Shown: one piece after another, positions 51,691 to 62,255 of the stretch | Layout: the number at the start of each line of letters is the position of its first letter | How positions within the stretch are numbered: position 1 is the first letter of the stretch | Source: Sapria himalayana | Taxonomy: Eukaryota; Streptophyta; Magnoliopsida; Malpighiales; Rafflesiaceae | Assembly (NCBI GenBank): GCA_029783825.1 | Contig: JAREIK010003422.1 | Coordinates: 247,668-311,667, forward strand | Length of the DNA: 64,000 nt | Direction: 5' to 3' | The notes under the pieces: model-generated | Databases searched by the model: none | The model's input: only the letters and a program-made list of their open reading frames with translations | What the model was told of the DNA's origin: nothing | Translations under genes and position numbers: made by a program

Positions 51691-51965
51691 TGCTTTTCTT
51701 GACTAGAATTTACGAAAAGTTTCGTGGCTAATCCGTCGCAAAATCCATCTCTAAATTCCTTGCTTTTTTTGAACGGAATTTACGAAAGTTTTCCATTCCT
51801 GATCTGCCACTAAATTCCTCACTTTTCTTGAGTGGAATTTTCGATAATTTGACGTCGCTAATCCTTAGCTAAATTCATCGCTAAATTCCTAGCTTTTCAT
51901 AAGCGGAATTGACAAAAAGTTTTCCATCACTAATCAGTTGCAAATTTTTATTTCAAAGAAAAATC
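51691..51965. repeat. ~65-70 bp subterminal repeats, 4 copies
   Basis: GCTTTTCTTGA..GGAATTTACGAAAAG or close variants near 51691, 51761, 51828 and 51890, each followed by TAATC(C/A)GT and CTAAATTCCT. A second repeat type between the 50-bp block and the tip. Confidence 0.75.
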
Positions 51966-52063
51966 ATAAATCCTTTGCTATTCCCTAGATGATCCCTCGT
52001 AATTTAGCTACGGATTGATCCCTAACTAAAATTCCTTAGCAAAATGAACATTTCCTTGTAATG

Positions 52064-52988
52064 TTTATAATTACATGTATAACAACATACAACATTATTT
52101 TAGAATATATGAGTATAACTATATATAAATATTTGTATAACTAAATAAATGTATATATAATTATACATAATTATATTTGTAACTATATATACATTTATCT
52201 ATTAATATAATTAAAGCAAAAACATTGTTATAATGTTGTTTATATTTATGTATAACTACTTATAACTACTTGTATGAATATATCTATATATAACTATATG
52301 TTTAATTATATATAACTATTTATAACTATATATATTATATGTAAAATAATATATAACTATAAATAATTATATCTTACTATGTGTATAACTTTAAAAGTTT
52401 TATGCATAATTATATTTAAATATTAAATTTACAACTTATATTTAATATATTTTTATATATAGTAGTATATAAAACGTATTTTAGTATATCTATACCTATA
52501 CATTACTATGTGTATAAATATATAAAATTAAATTAACAAATATATAACCATACATGTATAAATATACATTTAACTATATGTGCAACTAAATGTATAACCA
52601 CATTTAAGTATATTTATAAATACATGTATAACAATAAACAACATTAGTTTAAACTATATGTGTATAACTATATATAAATATTTGTATAACTAAATAAATG
52701 TCTATATAATTATATTAACTATATTGGTAACTATATATACATTTATGTATTAAAATAATTAAAACAGAATATTTTTTATAACATTATTTATATTTATGTA
52801 TAACCACTTATAACTACTTGTATTAATATATCTATATATAACTATATGTTTTATTATACATAACTATTTATAACTATATATATTATATGTAAAATAATAT
52901 ATAACTATAAATAATTGTATCTTACCATGTGTATAACTTTAAAAGGTTAATGAATAATTATATTTAAATATTAAATTTACAGCTTATA

Positions 52989-53030
<42 letters not shown>

Positions 53031-53315
53031 GTATATAAAAAAGTATTTTACTATATTTATACCTATACATTACTATATCTATAAATATATAAAATTAAAT
53101 GAACAAATCTATAAGCCTACATGTATAAATATACGTTTAACTATATGTGTAACTATATGTATAATCACATTACCTATATTTATAATTATATGTATAATCA
53201 CATACAACATTATTTTAAACTATTTGTGTATAACTATATATAAATATTTGTATATCTAAATAAATGGCTATATAAATATATATAACTATAATTAGAGACA
53301 ATTGCATTTGTTAAA
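52064..53315 (-). repeat. CACTA-borne satellite, inverted, upstream of CACTA-3 transposase
   Basis: Reverse complement of the 21160-25340 monomer: TACATGTATAACAACATACA at the start, and two monomers marked by ATAACCACATTTAAGTATATTT (about 52590) and ATAATCACATTACCTATATT (about 53160). (TA)n at 52997-53025. Confidence 0.85.
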
Positions 53316-53712
53316 TAAAATGATTTTTTTAACTAGTCATGTAAGATGATCATGAGTGGATTTACAAGGGTCTAATAATCAAAGGATGTTATCTAATGAA
53401 TTGGGAGATAAAGTTGATAAATTTGTTGAGCTTTCTCTGAGACATCCTAAGTGTGTGAATGGTGGTAAGATATCTGGTGTCCTTGCACTTTAGTTAAATG
53501 TTATTATAAAGAGTTTTTGAATATTGAGACTGGGAAGATGCATTTGTATAGAAATAGTTTTATGGCAGATTACTATGTTTGGATATATCATGGTGAGAAG
53601 CAAGTCCAACAATGGTGTATGAGTTTAGTATGGATGTCAGTAAGTGAAACTGATCAGATGGTCTCGGATAATATTAATCACACTACATACTATAACATGG
53701 TTTTTGATGCTT

Positions 53713-54320
53713 TTTTTTATTTTATAAAGTTTAATTTTATTAATAATAACCCTCTCTTTTGGCGGAGGAATACCCTTAATACAAACTATCATCTACCCTT
53801 AACCCTTTTTACACCCATTCTTCAAATAAAAAGATAAATTACATTTCCATCTACCCTTACAGAAATATATCTAATAATATATATAAAAGGTTAATAGAGA
53901 AACTCTTCATTCTGAGTGTTAATGGCTAGCTTTGTGATGGTAGCTTATTCATTGTCTTGCTTTCCCAATATCTCCATCTGTGAAATGAACTTTTACTTGC
54001 TTCTTTTTATATTTCTATATTTTCTCTAGTAACTTGAATCCTTTAAATCTGCATCTTTAATTCGCACTACGTAATTTTCCAGCAAGCTTGAGTCTTTAAT
54101 CATCTCATTCCTCCTTTAGTCGAGAACACCTTTTCTCTAGCAAATGTCTTTGAGCACTTCTAGAAACCATAAATGAGCCCTTTACCCGCCTTTCCCTGCA
54201 CAAACCAAATTAGCAAGAAGATCTTTGATTCTCCTTGCTTGATTAATGAGTTGGCTTGGAATATCTTTGTGTATAACTTCAGGAACTCATCCATGGCTGT
54301 TCTGCCCTGTAATGCCTCCT
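53713..54320. other. Unidentified insertion in the CACTA-3 transposase
   Basis: Separates NMVFDAF from FNPKEEPNAEARNFYDMIIA, which are adjacent in related transposases. It is less AT-rich and has no CACTA homology. The minus frame at 54342-54160 (EALQGRTAMDEFLKLYTKIF) has ordinary protein composition but I do not recognise it. It may be a retroelement or captured gene piece, or partly an intron. Confidence 0.5.
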
Positions 54321-54385
54321 TCAACCCGAAAGAGGAACCCAATGCTTATTATCTTGAATTCAACCCGAAAGAGGAACCCAATGCT
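54320..54385. repeat. 27-bp sequence duplicated 39 bp apart
   Basis: TTCAACCCGAAAGAGGAACC plus CAATGCT occurs at 54320-54346 and 54359-54385. The second copy belongs to the transposase (FNPKEEPNA). The first sits at the edge of the unidentified insertion. Confidence 0.85.
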
Positions 54386-57300
54386 GAGGCAAGGAATTTC
54401 TATGATATGATTATAGCTTGAGACAAACCTATATATGAGGGAAATTCTAAGCATACTCAACTTTCTACAGCCATGAAGATGTTAGAAATAAAGTGCAGAC
54501 ATATGTGTTCACATGCATGGTTTGATGATATATCTAAATTCATTCAAAAATTGTTGTCATAAGATAATCTGATGCCATTGGATTTCTACAGCACGAAGAT
54601 GTTAGTTAGGGGCTTGGGATTAACCGTATAGCTCATTCATTGATCTGTGAACAACTGTATGATATACTAGGGTGATGATAGTGACCTTAACAGTCATAAA
54701 ATATGTGAGCATGCTCGGTGCAAGCAAAAGATTAGGGATTCTAAAAATCGATTGTATATATTTAAGTTGAAGGTGTCATATAAGAATATGCACTATTTCC
54801 CAATAACACCTTGGTAGTAGAAATTGTATCCATCAACCACAATAGCTAATGAAATGAGGTGGCATTCAGAGCATCATATGGAGGATGGTAAGATGTGTCA
54901 CCCTTTTGATGCACCTGCTTGGAAAAATTTCAATGGGTGTTTTCATGATTTTTTTTCTGAAGTTCAAAATATTAGGCTGGGTTTATTTGCTGATGGTTTT
55001 CAAACATTTAGTCAATCTGAACAGCAATATTCTTTGTGGCTCATGGTGGTGATCCCGTATAATTTTTCTCCAGACTTATGTACGAAAGAGGAATTTATGT
55101 TTTCGACTGTGGTAGTGCTGGGGCCTACGAATCCAAAGGGGAAGATAGATATTTTCATGTAGCCATTGATAGCAGAGTTGAAAAATCTTTGGGGTGTTGG
55201 GATTCAAACATAAGATATTTCTAAATGGCAAAATTTTTAGATGCACGTTGCCCTCATGTGAACCATGAATGACTTTCCAGCATATTCTATGATATTTGGG
55301 TAGAGTACAACTAGTATGTTGACATGTTTGCTTTGTATGGAATATTTTGATACTTTTAGATTAACTAAGAGTGAAAAATAGTTGTGGTTCGACAATCATC
55401 GAAAGCTTTTGTTTATTAATCATCCATATCGACGTAACTCCAAAGACTTCATTCAGAATAGAAAGGTTACTAAACAATTTCTGGGGTTAGATCTGGGGAT
55501 GATATTCTATAGGAATTGAATAATAGAGGGTTGAAGAAGGTGATAGATGTTGATGCTAAGGTTGTGAATGCAGCTATATCTAAGAATTTTGGGTCAAATA
55601 AAGAAGTATTTTCTTGGATTTGCCCAACTGGCATTAACACTTGTTCTGGCACAATCTTGATGATATGCATATCGAGAAGAATGTCGTTGACAATATTTTC
55701 AATACATTATTTAACATTCCATGGAAAACTAAGGACATATACAAGTCAAGAGATGAGTTGAATAAATATTGTTGTCATCCATAATTTACAAAAAATCTTG
55801 TCGCCAATAAATACCTTGATGTTCCATTTGTTCAGAATAGATCATTGAAGAAGGTTGTGTTGGAGTGGGTAAAAAAACTTAGATTTCCAAATGTGTGGAT
55901 GCTTTCAATCTGGAGAGATGTGTGGATTCAAAAAAACTTAATATGTTTGGCATTAAGAGTTATGATTGTGATGTATTCTTGCAAATATTGTTACCAATTG
56001 CTCTCTGACAATTCCTACCAAATAGAATTTGAGAGCCGATAACTGAGATTTCTTTATTCTTCAAGAAATTGAGTTCTTCTTCATTGACTAATGAGGAGTT
56101 GAGAAATTTGGATGTACAAATTCTTGTTATCTTATGCAATCTTGAGAAAATCTTTCCTCCTAGTATTTTTGACTCAATAAAACATTTTCCAGTGCACTTT
56201 GCTTACAAAGCAAGGATTGCTAGTCTTGTCTATTTTCGTTGGATGTATCATCTAGAAATGTAATATTAATTTGCTAAACCAGTTCTTTTCATACACACAC
56301 ACACACACACACACAAGTGACTTGTAATTTTCAATAATCTTTTTTGCAGATACTTGACGAAAATAAAGCATAAAATAATGAATAAGGCATAAGTTGAAGC
56401 TTCTATATCAATAAGTTATATTATGGATGAGGCAGCAAAATTTGCATCATTCTATTTCAAAGAAGGAGAACCAACACTTCCACTTAATGAAAAGCGGAAT
56501 GAGGTTTATCTTAATGACAATGTGGATAATGATATATTTAAAATTTTCAAGCCTCCGGGTAAAGCAATTGGTGCTTAAAGGAAAATCTAACTAGTAGACT
56601 ATGAATATACTGCACCTCATCTATATGCCCTAATGAATTGTCCAAAGGTTCTACCATTCATTGAGTAAGTATTTCATAATTGTCAAATGACATCTATTAT
56701 GCATTATAATTTACTATTTCCTATCAATATATCAAATATTTTTAATTTCTTTTTTTTATTAATTTTGTTACAGATAAATGTAAAGAGTTTCCAAACATAA
56801 ATGAAGAAGCAATCAATGCTGTGACGGATAAAGTCTTTTCATCATTTTTTGAAAAACACGTATATTTACTTATAATAAAAAACTCAAAATAATTGTATTG
56901 TTCTAATAAAAATTTATAATTGTAATCTAAACAATCCACTTAATTTTGATTATATTTTTATAATCGTGCAAATAAAATTTCCAATTATTATCTTCAAAGT
57001 ATAGCACGAGGTTCCTTAAGAGAGATTAAAATGAATAATGGTTAATGTGTGAATAGTTTTAAATTTCACACTAAATTATAACGTAGATAATAGGCAACAG
57101 ATAATACGGGGGTATGCATTAAAAGATCCGTATATAATGAAACTGAATATGACTATTACGGGACTCTGGTCGAAGTGATCAAGTTAGAATTTAATACCCT
57201 CCCAGTTAAAAAAACTATGTTATTCAAATGTTAATTGTTCGATCCAACACCACATGTTGGTATTGTTGTCCATCCTCGATATAAACTTGTCGATGTGCCC

Positions 57301-57718
57301 TATAAAAAATGATTCAACAAATATGAACCTTTTATCTTAGTAGTACAAGCAGCACAAGTTTATTATTGTGAATATTCGGGTCGGACCGGTCCTAGAAAGG
57401 ATTTGAAAGTATTGTGCAAGATAAAAGTAAGGGCTCAAATTGGCATCCCCGCATCACCAAGTACTGATTTAATAGAACCAGCTTTTCAAAATGATGACAA
57501 AAATGTTTTAATTGAAGCTGTGGTGGGGAACGAAGACGTCCTTTTAGTCACATCTTTTGAGATTGATATAAGTGGGGATGTAGACGTTGATGAAAATTTA
57601 ATTAATTATGAGGAATATCGGGTCCTATTTTGGGAGAAGCAGCTTCCATCCTCGTCAAAAACTCGCTCAATCTCAAGTTCATCAGTCGAGCATCATCGCC
57701 CACCCTACTTTTATTATT

Positions 57719-57832
57719 AGCAACAACATAGGTGGTAGTGGCAGTAGTAGCGGTAGCGGTGGCAGTAGTAGTAGAAGTGGCAGTGGTAGCGGAAGCAATA
57801 GCAATAACAAAAAAAGTGGTATATACATATGT
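57719..57832 (+). CDS. Gly/Ser-rich tract of the CACTA-3 second gene
   Basis: The open frame within 57608-57853 becomes GGSGSSSGSGGSSSRSGSGS at 57732 onward. Equivalent to the expanded tract at 36011-36475 of CACTA-2. It follows the transposase stop (57718) immediately, so the upstream body of the second gene seen in CACTA-2 is missing here. Confidence 0.5.
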
Positions 57833-58012
57833 ATATACTCAGTATATACGTAAGTATAATACTATAGTATTTTATGTACATATATACTAAGTATATTTCT
57901 ACTGAGTATATATGTACACATAATACTACAGTTTATATGTGCCTATACTGCAATAATATATGTACCAATTAAATGCTAATATATATGTACATATATACTG
58001 TAGTATTATATA
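57815..58012. repeat. TA-rich palindromic repeat inside CACTA-3
   Basis: GTATATACTCAGTATATACG, GTACATATATACT and ATACTACAGT units; same family and same position relative to the terminal exon as 35820-36010. Confidence 0.75.
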
Positions 58013-58059
58013 TTTATTAAAACATATCTTTTTTTTATTTTTTTTGATTTGATTGAGTG

Positions 58060-58259
58060 GTTTAAATTTCTTATAGATATGGTATCGCATTATTCCACAT
58101 ACGAAGATTGTATAAGTGAAAAAAAATTTCACTAGACATGATGCACTGTGACTTAGACATCTTTGTCATAGTAGAATGTTGGTGTTCGAAGGAATAGAGA
58201 GAAAGAAAGCAACGTCAATACATAAATAGATTATACTTTATGTATTGTCGGTAGATACC
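58060..58259 (+). pseudogene. Terminal exon of the CACTA-3 second gene, cut by hAT insertion
   Basis: After TTATAG the plus frame reads DMVSHYSTYEDCISE-like sequence, then GATTATACTTTATGTATTGTC and GGTAGATAC, the homologue of YTLCTIGRYID in CACTA-2. Homology stops at AGATAC (58259), where GC-rich hAT sequence begins. Confidence 0.65.
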
Positions 58260-58849
58260 AGGCCGGGCACGTCATGTTTACAGTGCCGTGCCGTGCCCGG
58301 CCCGGCACGGTTTAAAAAAGCCGTGCCCGGCACGGCAAGCCGTGCCGTGCAAGGCCCGAGAGGCAGAAAAAAAAATTTTTTTTTTAATATTTTAAAATAT
58401 TTAAAATTTTAGATATTGTATAGTATTATATATTTATATTTTTAAAAAAGTTAAAATTAAAAATTAATTAAAAAAACAAAGTTTAAATTTTTTTGTAATA
58501 TCAAATTAGTTTAAATTTTATTATAATTATTAATTATATAATATAGTTATTAATTTTTAAAAGAAAAATTAAAACAAAAAAAATAAATCAATACATTATG
58601 TTAGTAAAAATAAAAATTAAAAAATATATAAACAACACAAATGAAAAATTACCAATCATCCTTTTGAAACCCAAGGTCCGAACAAAACAAATTATAGTTT
58701 CAACACAACGTACAAACAAAGCATACAATCAATAAAAAAACATCGAAAACAAAAAACAGTACATCATCATCAATCATCAATCGGCATATCATGAGAATTA
58801 TCAGCCGCAACATCAAGATCAGTATCATATGGATCATCATCATCGGCAA

Positions 58850-60894
58850 TCAACTCCTCCGCCATCGTAGTGTATGTGAATGCGACTGCAGTGCCTGTCC
58901 CAGTCCTAGCTCCACACGATCATAGATGCTAAACCTCGAATCCTCCCAATCCTTCAAACAAGCCAAGGACTCAACCATATCTGGACGTAATCTCGATCTC
59001 CTATCCGAAATCACATTCACTGCAACAGAAAAAGAAGACTCCGATGCAACGCTCGACAACGGAGGAGTCAGTAGATCCCGTGCCATCCTAGATGGCATGA
59101 GAAAGGTGGACTCATATGATTTCCACCACTGTAATAAATTAAGATTCTTAGTATCAGAATATGATTGGATTGAGCAGTAATCGGTATCTAAGTACCGAGA
59201 CAGCTCGCTCCTATGTGATGGTCCACCACTACGTTTCCCCCTCGCTAGTTGAATGGAAAAATCGTCATCTCCGAATAAGGTATCAATGTCCGTAATCACA
59301 GTCTCACCACCACCACCACCATACCTATTATCGTAGTATGTGAACATGTCAGTCAACTTCTCGTGAATGAACCCTTCAGGTGGGTCTTCCAGGTTCATGC
59401 ACGAAGAAATGTAAGTCAGGGTATTTTCTACCCCTTCCACCTTAACCCTAGGGTCCATGCATGCAGCGAAGCAATAAAGAGATGGAACGGTGGACCAGTA
59501 CTTCAAGTACTTGGTCTCCATCTATGCAACCATATGGCTAAGCGTCGGGTCAGCTCAATACTTCCTAAACATGCTACTAATCTTGCATATGCAATGGAGT
59601 GCAATGCAAGTGGTGAGCATATAAACCGAGGAACACATGTTCGTAGTGTCATAAAATATCTTCAGAAATTTCATAAATGAAATTCTTGAAGCCCAGTCAG
59701 TGTCGTCAATAATAAGTTTGTTAGTTGTTACTCTTACTATTGACGTAATTGGATATCACGTGTTCGTATCCAACACATGATTCTAACATCAGGTACGTGT
59801 AATTCCAACGATATCTCACATTCGATTGGAATTTCTTCTTCTTAAGATTCGCAGACAAACAGAGACTATCAAACTCTTGTTGTCTGTGAGGAGTGCGAAT
59901 ATATTTTAGTGCATTACATATATTATCCAACACAGGGGAACACACCTTCATACCCGCATGAACATTCAGGTTAATCACGTGACACATGCATCTGACATGA
60001 AAGATCTCTCCTAATGGTGAGTCTCTAATATTCCTAACAAATATATTGATCGCTAATCGATTATTAGATGCGTTATCGAATGTGACACTAAAAATTTTAT
60101 TTTGAATTTTATATTCCCTAAAGATTTTCATCATACACTCAAAAATGGCCGGGCCATCATGAGGATGAAGAATCTTAGTGAATCCTAAAATTTTTTTATT
60201 GATTGTCCAGTTAGAATCTACATAGTGGCTCATGAGACATGCATAAAAAGATTCATCGTGACTTGTCCATATATCAGACGTCACGGACACCACTCCACTA
60301 TATGCCATAAATTCCTTAATTATTTTTTGTTTTTCTAACTTATATATCTTTAGTATGTCATTCCTTGATGTGGACCTAGGAATCCTACGATAGGCAAGCT
60401 GAAAATATGTCTGCATGATGCGCACTACCCATGGATCTTCCGAAAATCTGATCGGAAGACCCATTAATGTGATAAGCATGACCATGTCGTCCCTACCCAT
60501 CTCGATGGAGTATATGAAGGGAGTAAACATTGAGACTAAACTCGATCCAGTCTCAAAAAATGCAGTGCCAAGTTGGGTTTACCTAGGATCTAATGGGCCA
60601 CGTTTTTTTGTGCATAATTCAGTATGTCTTTTTAGGTGCCCAGTCCCAAACGAACTCTTACATGTTAAAAGTCTCATACAATATTTGCACTATGTCATTT
60701 CTTGTTCCTCACCCCAACCATTTTTTTTGCGTTATTATTTTAAAATGAGTCGAAACTACATAAGTCTTCCTAGTTTTTTGTTGTTTAGAAGTTTGGGTTG
60801 AGACGACTGGAGAAACCAAAGTTTCAGCAGCCTCAGACCTCTGTGTAATATTTTCATTTTCTAAATTTAAATATGTGTCATGTGTATTTGTCAT
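58850..60894 (-). pseudogene. hAT transposase (BED zinc finger, hAT C-terminal dimerisation)
   Basis: Start near 60894 (MTNTHDTYLNLENENITQ). BED-type finger at 60700-60600: CKYCMRLLTCKSSFGTGHLK then RHTELC, giving the C-x2-C...H-x4-C pattern; a stop (TAG) precedes CKYC and another (TAA) follows it. The core open frame at 60530-59721 has SGVVSVTSDIWTSHDESFYA, FSVTFDNASNN and HVRCMCHVINLNVHAG, the RNase-H-like hAT core. A frameshifted stretch at 59720-59522 joins to the C-terminal frame at 59521-58850, with the dimerisation motif LTPPLSSVASESSFSVAVN and RLRPDMVESLACLKDW. Intact members are ~650-700 residues and move DNA with 8-bp target duplications; this copy is dead. Confidence 0.93.
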
Positions 60895-61035
60895 TTTTTA
60901 TGATTTTTATTTTTTCTAATTTTGGTCTAGAGAGAGAAACTATAGAGAGAGAAAGTAAAAAAACCGTAAAATAAATTACCCAGTGAAAGCAGTGAGGTCG
61001 GTCACGTGCACGGTGCACTACAGTCAAGCTCTAAT

Positions 61036-61537
61036 TAGAGGTGTCAAACGGGCCGGCCCAGCCCGGCCCAGCACGAGGCACGGCACGGTTCGGCCGTGCC
61101 TGGGCCGGCCCGACACGATCAAAAAACGTGCCCGGGCCCGTGCCGTGCCCGGGCGAACAAAGCACGTGTCGTGCCGTGCCTGGCACGAGCCATGCCGTGC
61201 CTGGCCCGGCACGGCTCGTGCCTTGGCACGGCACGCCGGCACGCGTGCCAGCGTCGTGAGTCGTGACTCGTGACCCAACCGGGCCCCGCCCCCGGTAAAA
61301 AGACCGCGGGTCGGGTCCAAACAGACCTGACCTGCCCCGACCCGCCTGCCCTGCCTTGCCGTGCGCTCGTGCCCGAGCGGGCCGGCATGGCACGGCACGG
61401 CCTTGCCGTGCCCACGGGCCGTGCCGTGCCCGAATTTAAAAAACCGTGCCGTGCCGGGCACGGCACGGCACGGTAGCACGGCTGGGCACGTGAAAAACGG
61501 GCCGTGCCGTGCTGGGCCGGCCCGTTTGACACCTCTA
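61036..61537. mobile_element. Non-autonomous GC-rich hAT element, 502 bp, perfect 8-bp TSD
   Basis: Perfect 27-bp terminal inverted repeats beginning TAGAGGTGTCAAACGGGCCG, flanked on both sides by GCTCTAAT (61028-61035 and 61538-61545). No coding capacity; it is made of GGCACGG/CCGTGCC words. It lies upstream of the hAT transposase gene of the larger element and is the best preserved element in the window, hence probably the youngest. Confidence 0.96.
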
Positions 61538-61776
61538 GCTCTAATTTTCAAAACTCAAGTCGAGTTACACGAATATCCAAGTCGAATGCCAAAATCACGA
61601 GGCCCGAGAGAGAGAAGCGAGGTTTTTGAGAGAGAAAGAGAAAGATTTGAGAGAATTTATGTTTTCGAAAAACATAAAAGTTAACGGGAGGGGGTAGAAT
61701 TTATAGATTAAAGATATTAATTTTTGATAAAAAAAGATATTTTTTTATATTTTTTTGAATTTTTATTAATTATTTA

Positions 61777-61840
61777 GGGGGCAGAATCATGAGGACAGTT
61801 GGATTCTGCCCCCAAGCCGTTGGAGGCGGATCCAACGGCT
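61777..61840. other. Two consecutive perfect hairpins in the hAT 5' region
   Basis: GGGGGCAGAATC (61777-61788) pairs with GATTCTGCCCCC (61802-61813), loop 13. One base later AGCCGTTGGA (61815-61824) pairs with TCCAACGGCT (61831-61840), loop 6. Both perfect. They lie about 0.9 kb upstream of the transposase start, excluding nothing between but the nested hAT. Confidence 0.85.
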
Positions 61841-62118
61841 GAAAATATATATTATTAGTATTTTTTATTTTTTTTCCCGTTGGGGATTTGGGTGAATAGG
61901 ATAGGGGAGCTATTCTGGGTCGGTTCGAGGCAAAGGGCCTCGTGGAAGTGGGACCGAGGGTCGGGTCCAATCAGAACCGACCCACGGTCTTTTTTGCGGG
62001 AGGGGCCGGGTGCCGCGTGGGTCTTTGGCGGGGCAGCCTGTGCCATGTAGGCAGCAGGCTCGCTCGACTGCTCGAGTGAAACCGACACGGAACGAACCCG
62101 TGCCGGCATGCCGTGCCA

Positions 62119-62255
62119 GCACAGAGAGAGAGAGAGAGATGTTCTTTGTTTGATACGGTTCTTTGAAATAATGTTGTGATGACTATGTGTTTTGAGAGAT
62201 GTTCTTTGTTCGGTACGGTATTTGGAAACAATGTTAGAATGATAGTGTGGTCTAA
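62119..62255. repeat. (GA)n and a 60-bp tandem duplication
   Basis: A short GA run, then GAGAGATGTTCTTTGTT at about 62135 and again exactly 60 bp later (62195), followed by CGGTA/ACGGT and GAAA(C/T)AATGTT in both. Confidence 0.8.

Larger units (their letters stand above)
33164..52063 (-). mobile_element. CACTA-2, an 18.9-kb CACTA transposon
   Basis: Same plan as CACTA-1, better preserved. The right tip TTTCCTTGTAATG (52051-52063) is a slightly diverged TIR. The left tip is degraded against the TAGA array: recognisable subterminal sequence starts at about 33164 (CATAATAGCTAGG), possibly preceded by a decayed ACAAATATAAAGA. Contents from the 5' end: 50-bp repeats, higher-order repeat, satellite with ARF insertion, polypurine tract, transposase, second gene, hAT nest, 3' subterminal repeats. 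Confidence 0.75.
50690..52063 (-). mobile_element. CACTA-2 5' terminal region
   Basis: 50700-50850 is homologous to 29340-29470 of CACTA-1. It then holds two blocks of subterminal tandem repeats and ends in TTTCCTTGTAATG. The tip abuts inverted satellite that belongs with CACTA-3. Confidence 0.8.
53340..57718 (+). pseudogene. CACTA-3 transposase gene, broken
   Basis: TPase-associated domain at 53355-53710: EWIYKG, then SNNQRMLSNELGDKVDKFVE, and NIETGKMHLYRNSFMADYYV. Interrupted by unrelated DNA (53713-54320). tnp2 at 54380-55800: NEMRWHSEHHMEDGKMCHPF, FMFSTVVVLGPTNPKGKIDI, LTCLLCMEYFDTFRL. DUF4218 at 55845-56263: LEWVKKLRFPNVWMLSIWRD and LEKIFPPSIFDSIKHFPVHF. A piece at 56380-56580 has AAKFASFYFKEGEPTLPLNE. 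DUF4216 at 57240-57718: FDPTPHVGIVVHPRYKLVDV and NKYEPFILVVQAAQVYYCEY. Many stops and frameshifts. The N terminus differs from CACTA-1/2, so it may be a separate subfamily. A (CA)n run at 56294-56315 lies in an intron-like gap. Confidence 0.88.
52064..58259 (+). mobile_element. CACTA-3, plus-strand CACTA element, truncated at both ends
   Basis: Satellite, transposase and second-gene remnants in the same relative order as CACTA-1 and -2 but inverted. Its own 5' tip is absent (the sequence to the left is the tip of CACTA-2), and its 3' part is cut by the hAT element at 58260. Confidence 0.8.
58260..62118 (-). mobile_element. hAT transposon with GC-rich ends, ~3.9 kb (including a nested 502-bp hAT)
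   Basis: Left end: GGCCGGGCACG and CCGTGCCGTGCCCGGCCCGG at 58262-58320. Right end: GC-rich sequence to about 62118 (GTGCCGGCATGCCGTGCCAG) homologous to the interiors of the small hAT copies at 33.8-33.92 kb. The family TIR (TAGAGGTGTCAA) is not visible at either end, so both tips are probably eroded and no target duplication could be confirmed. It contains a BED/hAT transposase pseudogene. Confidence 0.7.

Noticed and set aside
59363..59680. Plus-strand frame of 105 codons
   Set aside because: Antisense shadow of the hAT transposase.
61024..61551. 175-codon minus-strand and other GC-rich frames
   Set aside because: They span the 502-bp non-autonomous hAT and its target duplications; no coding role.
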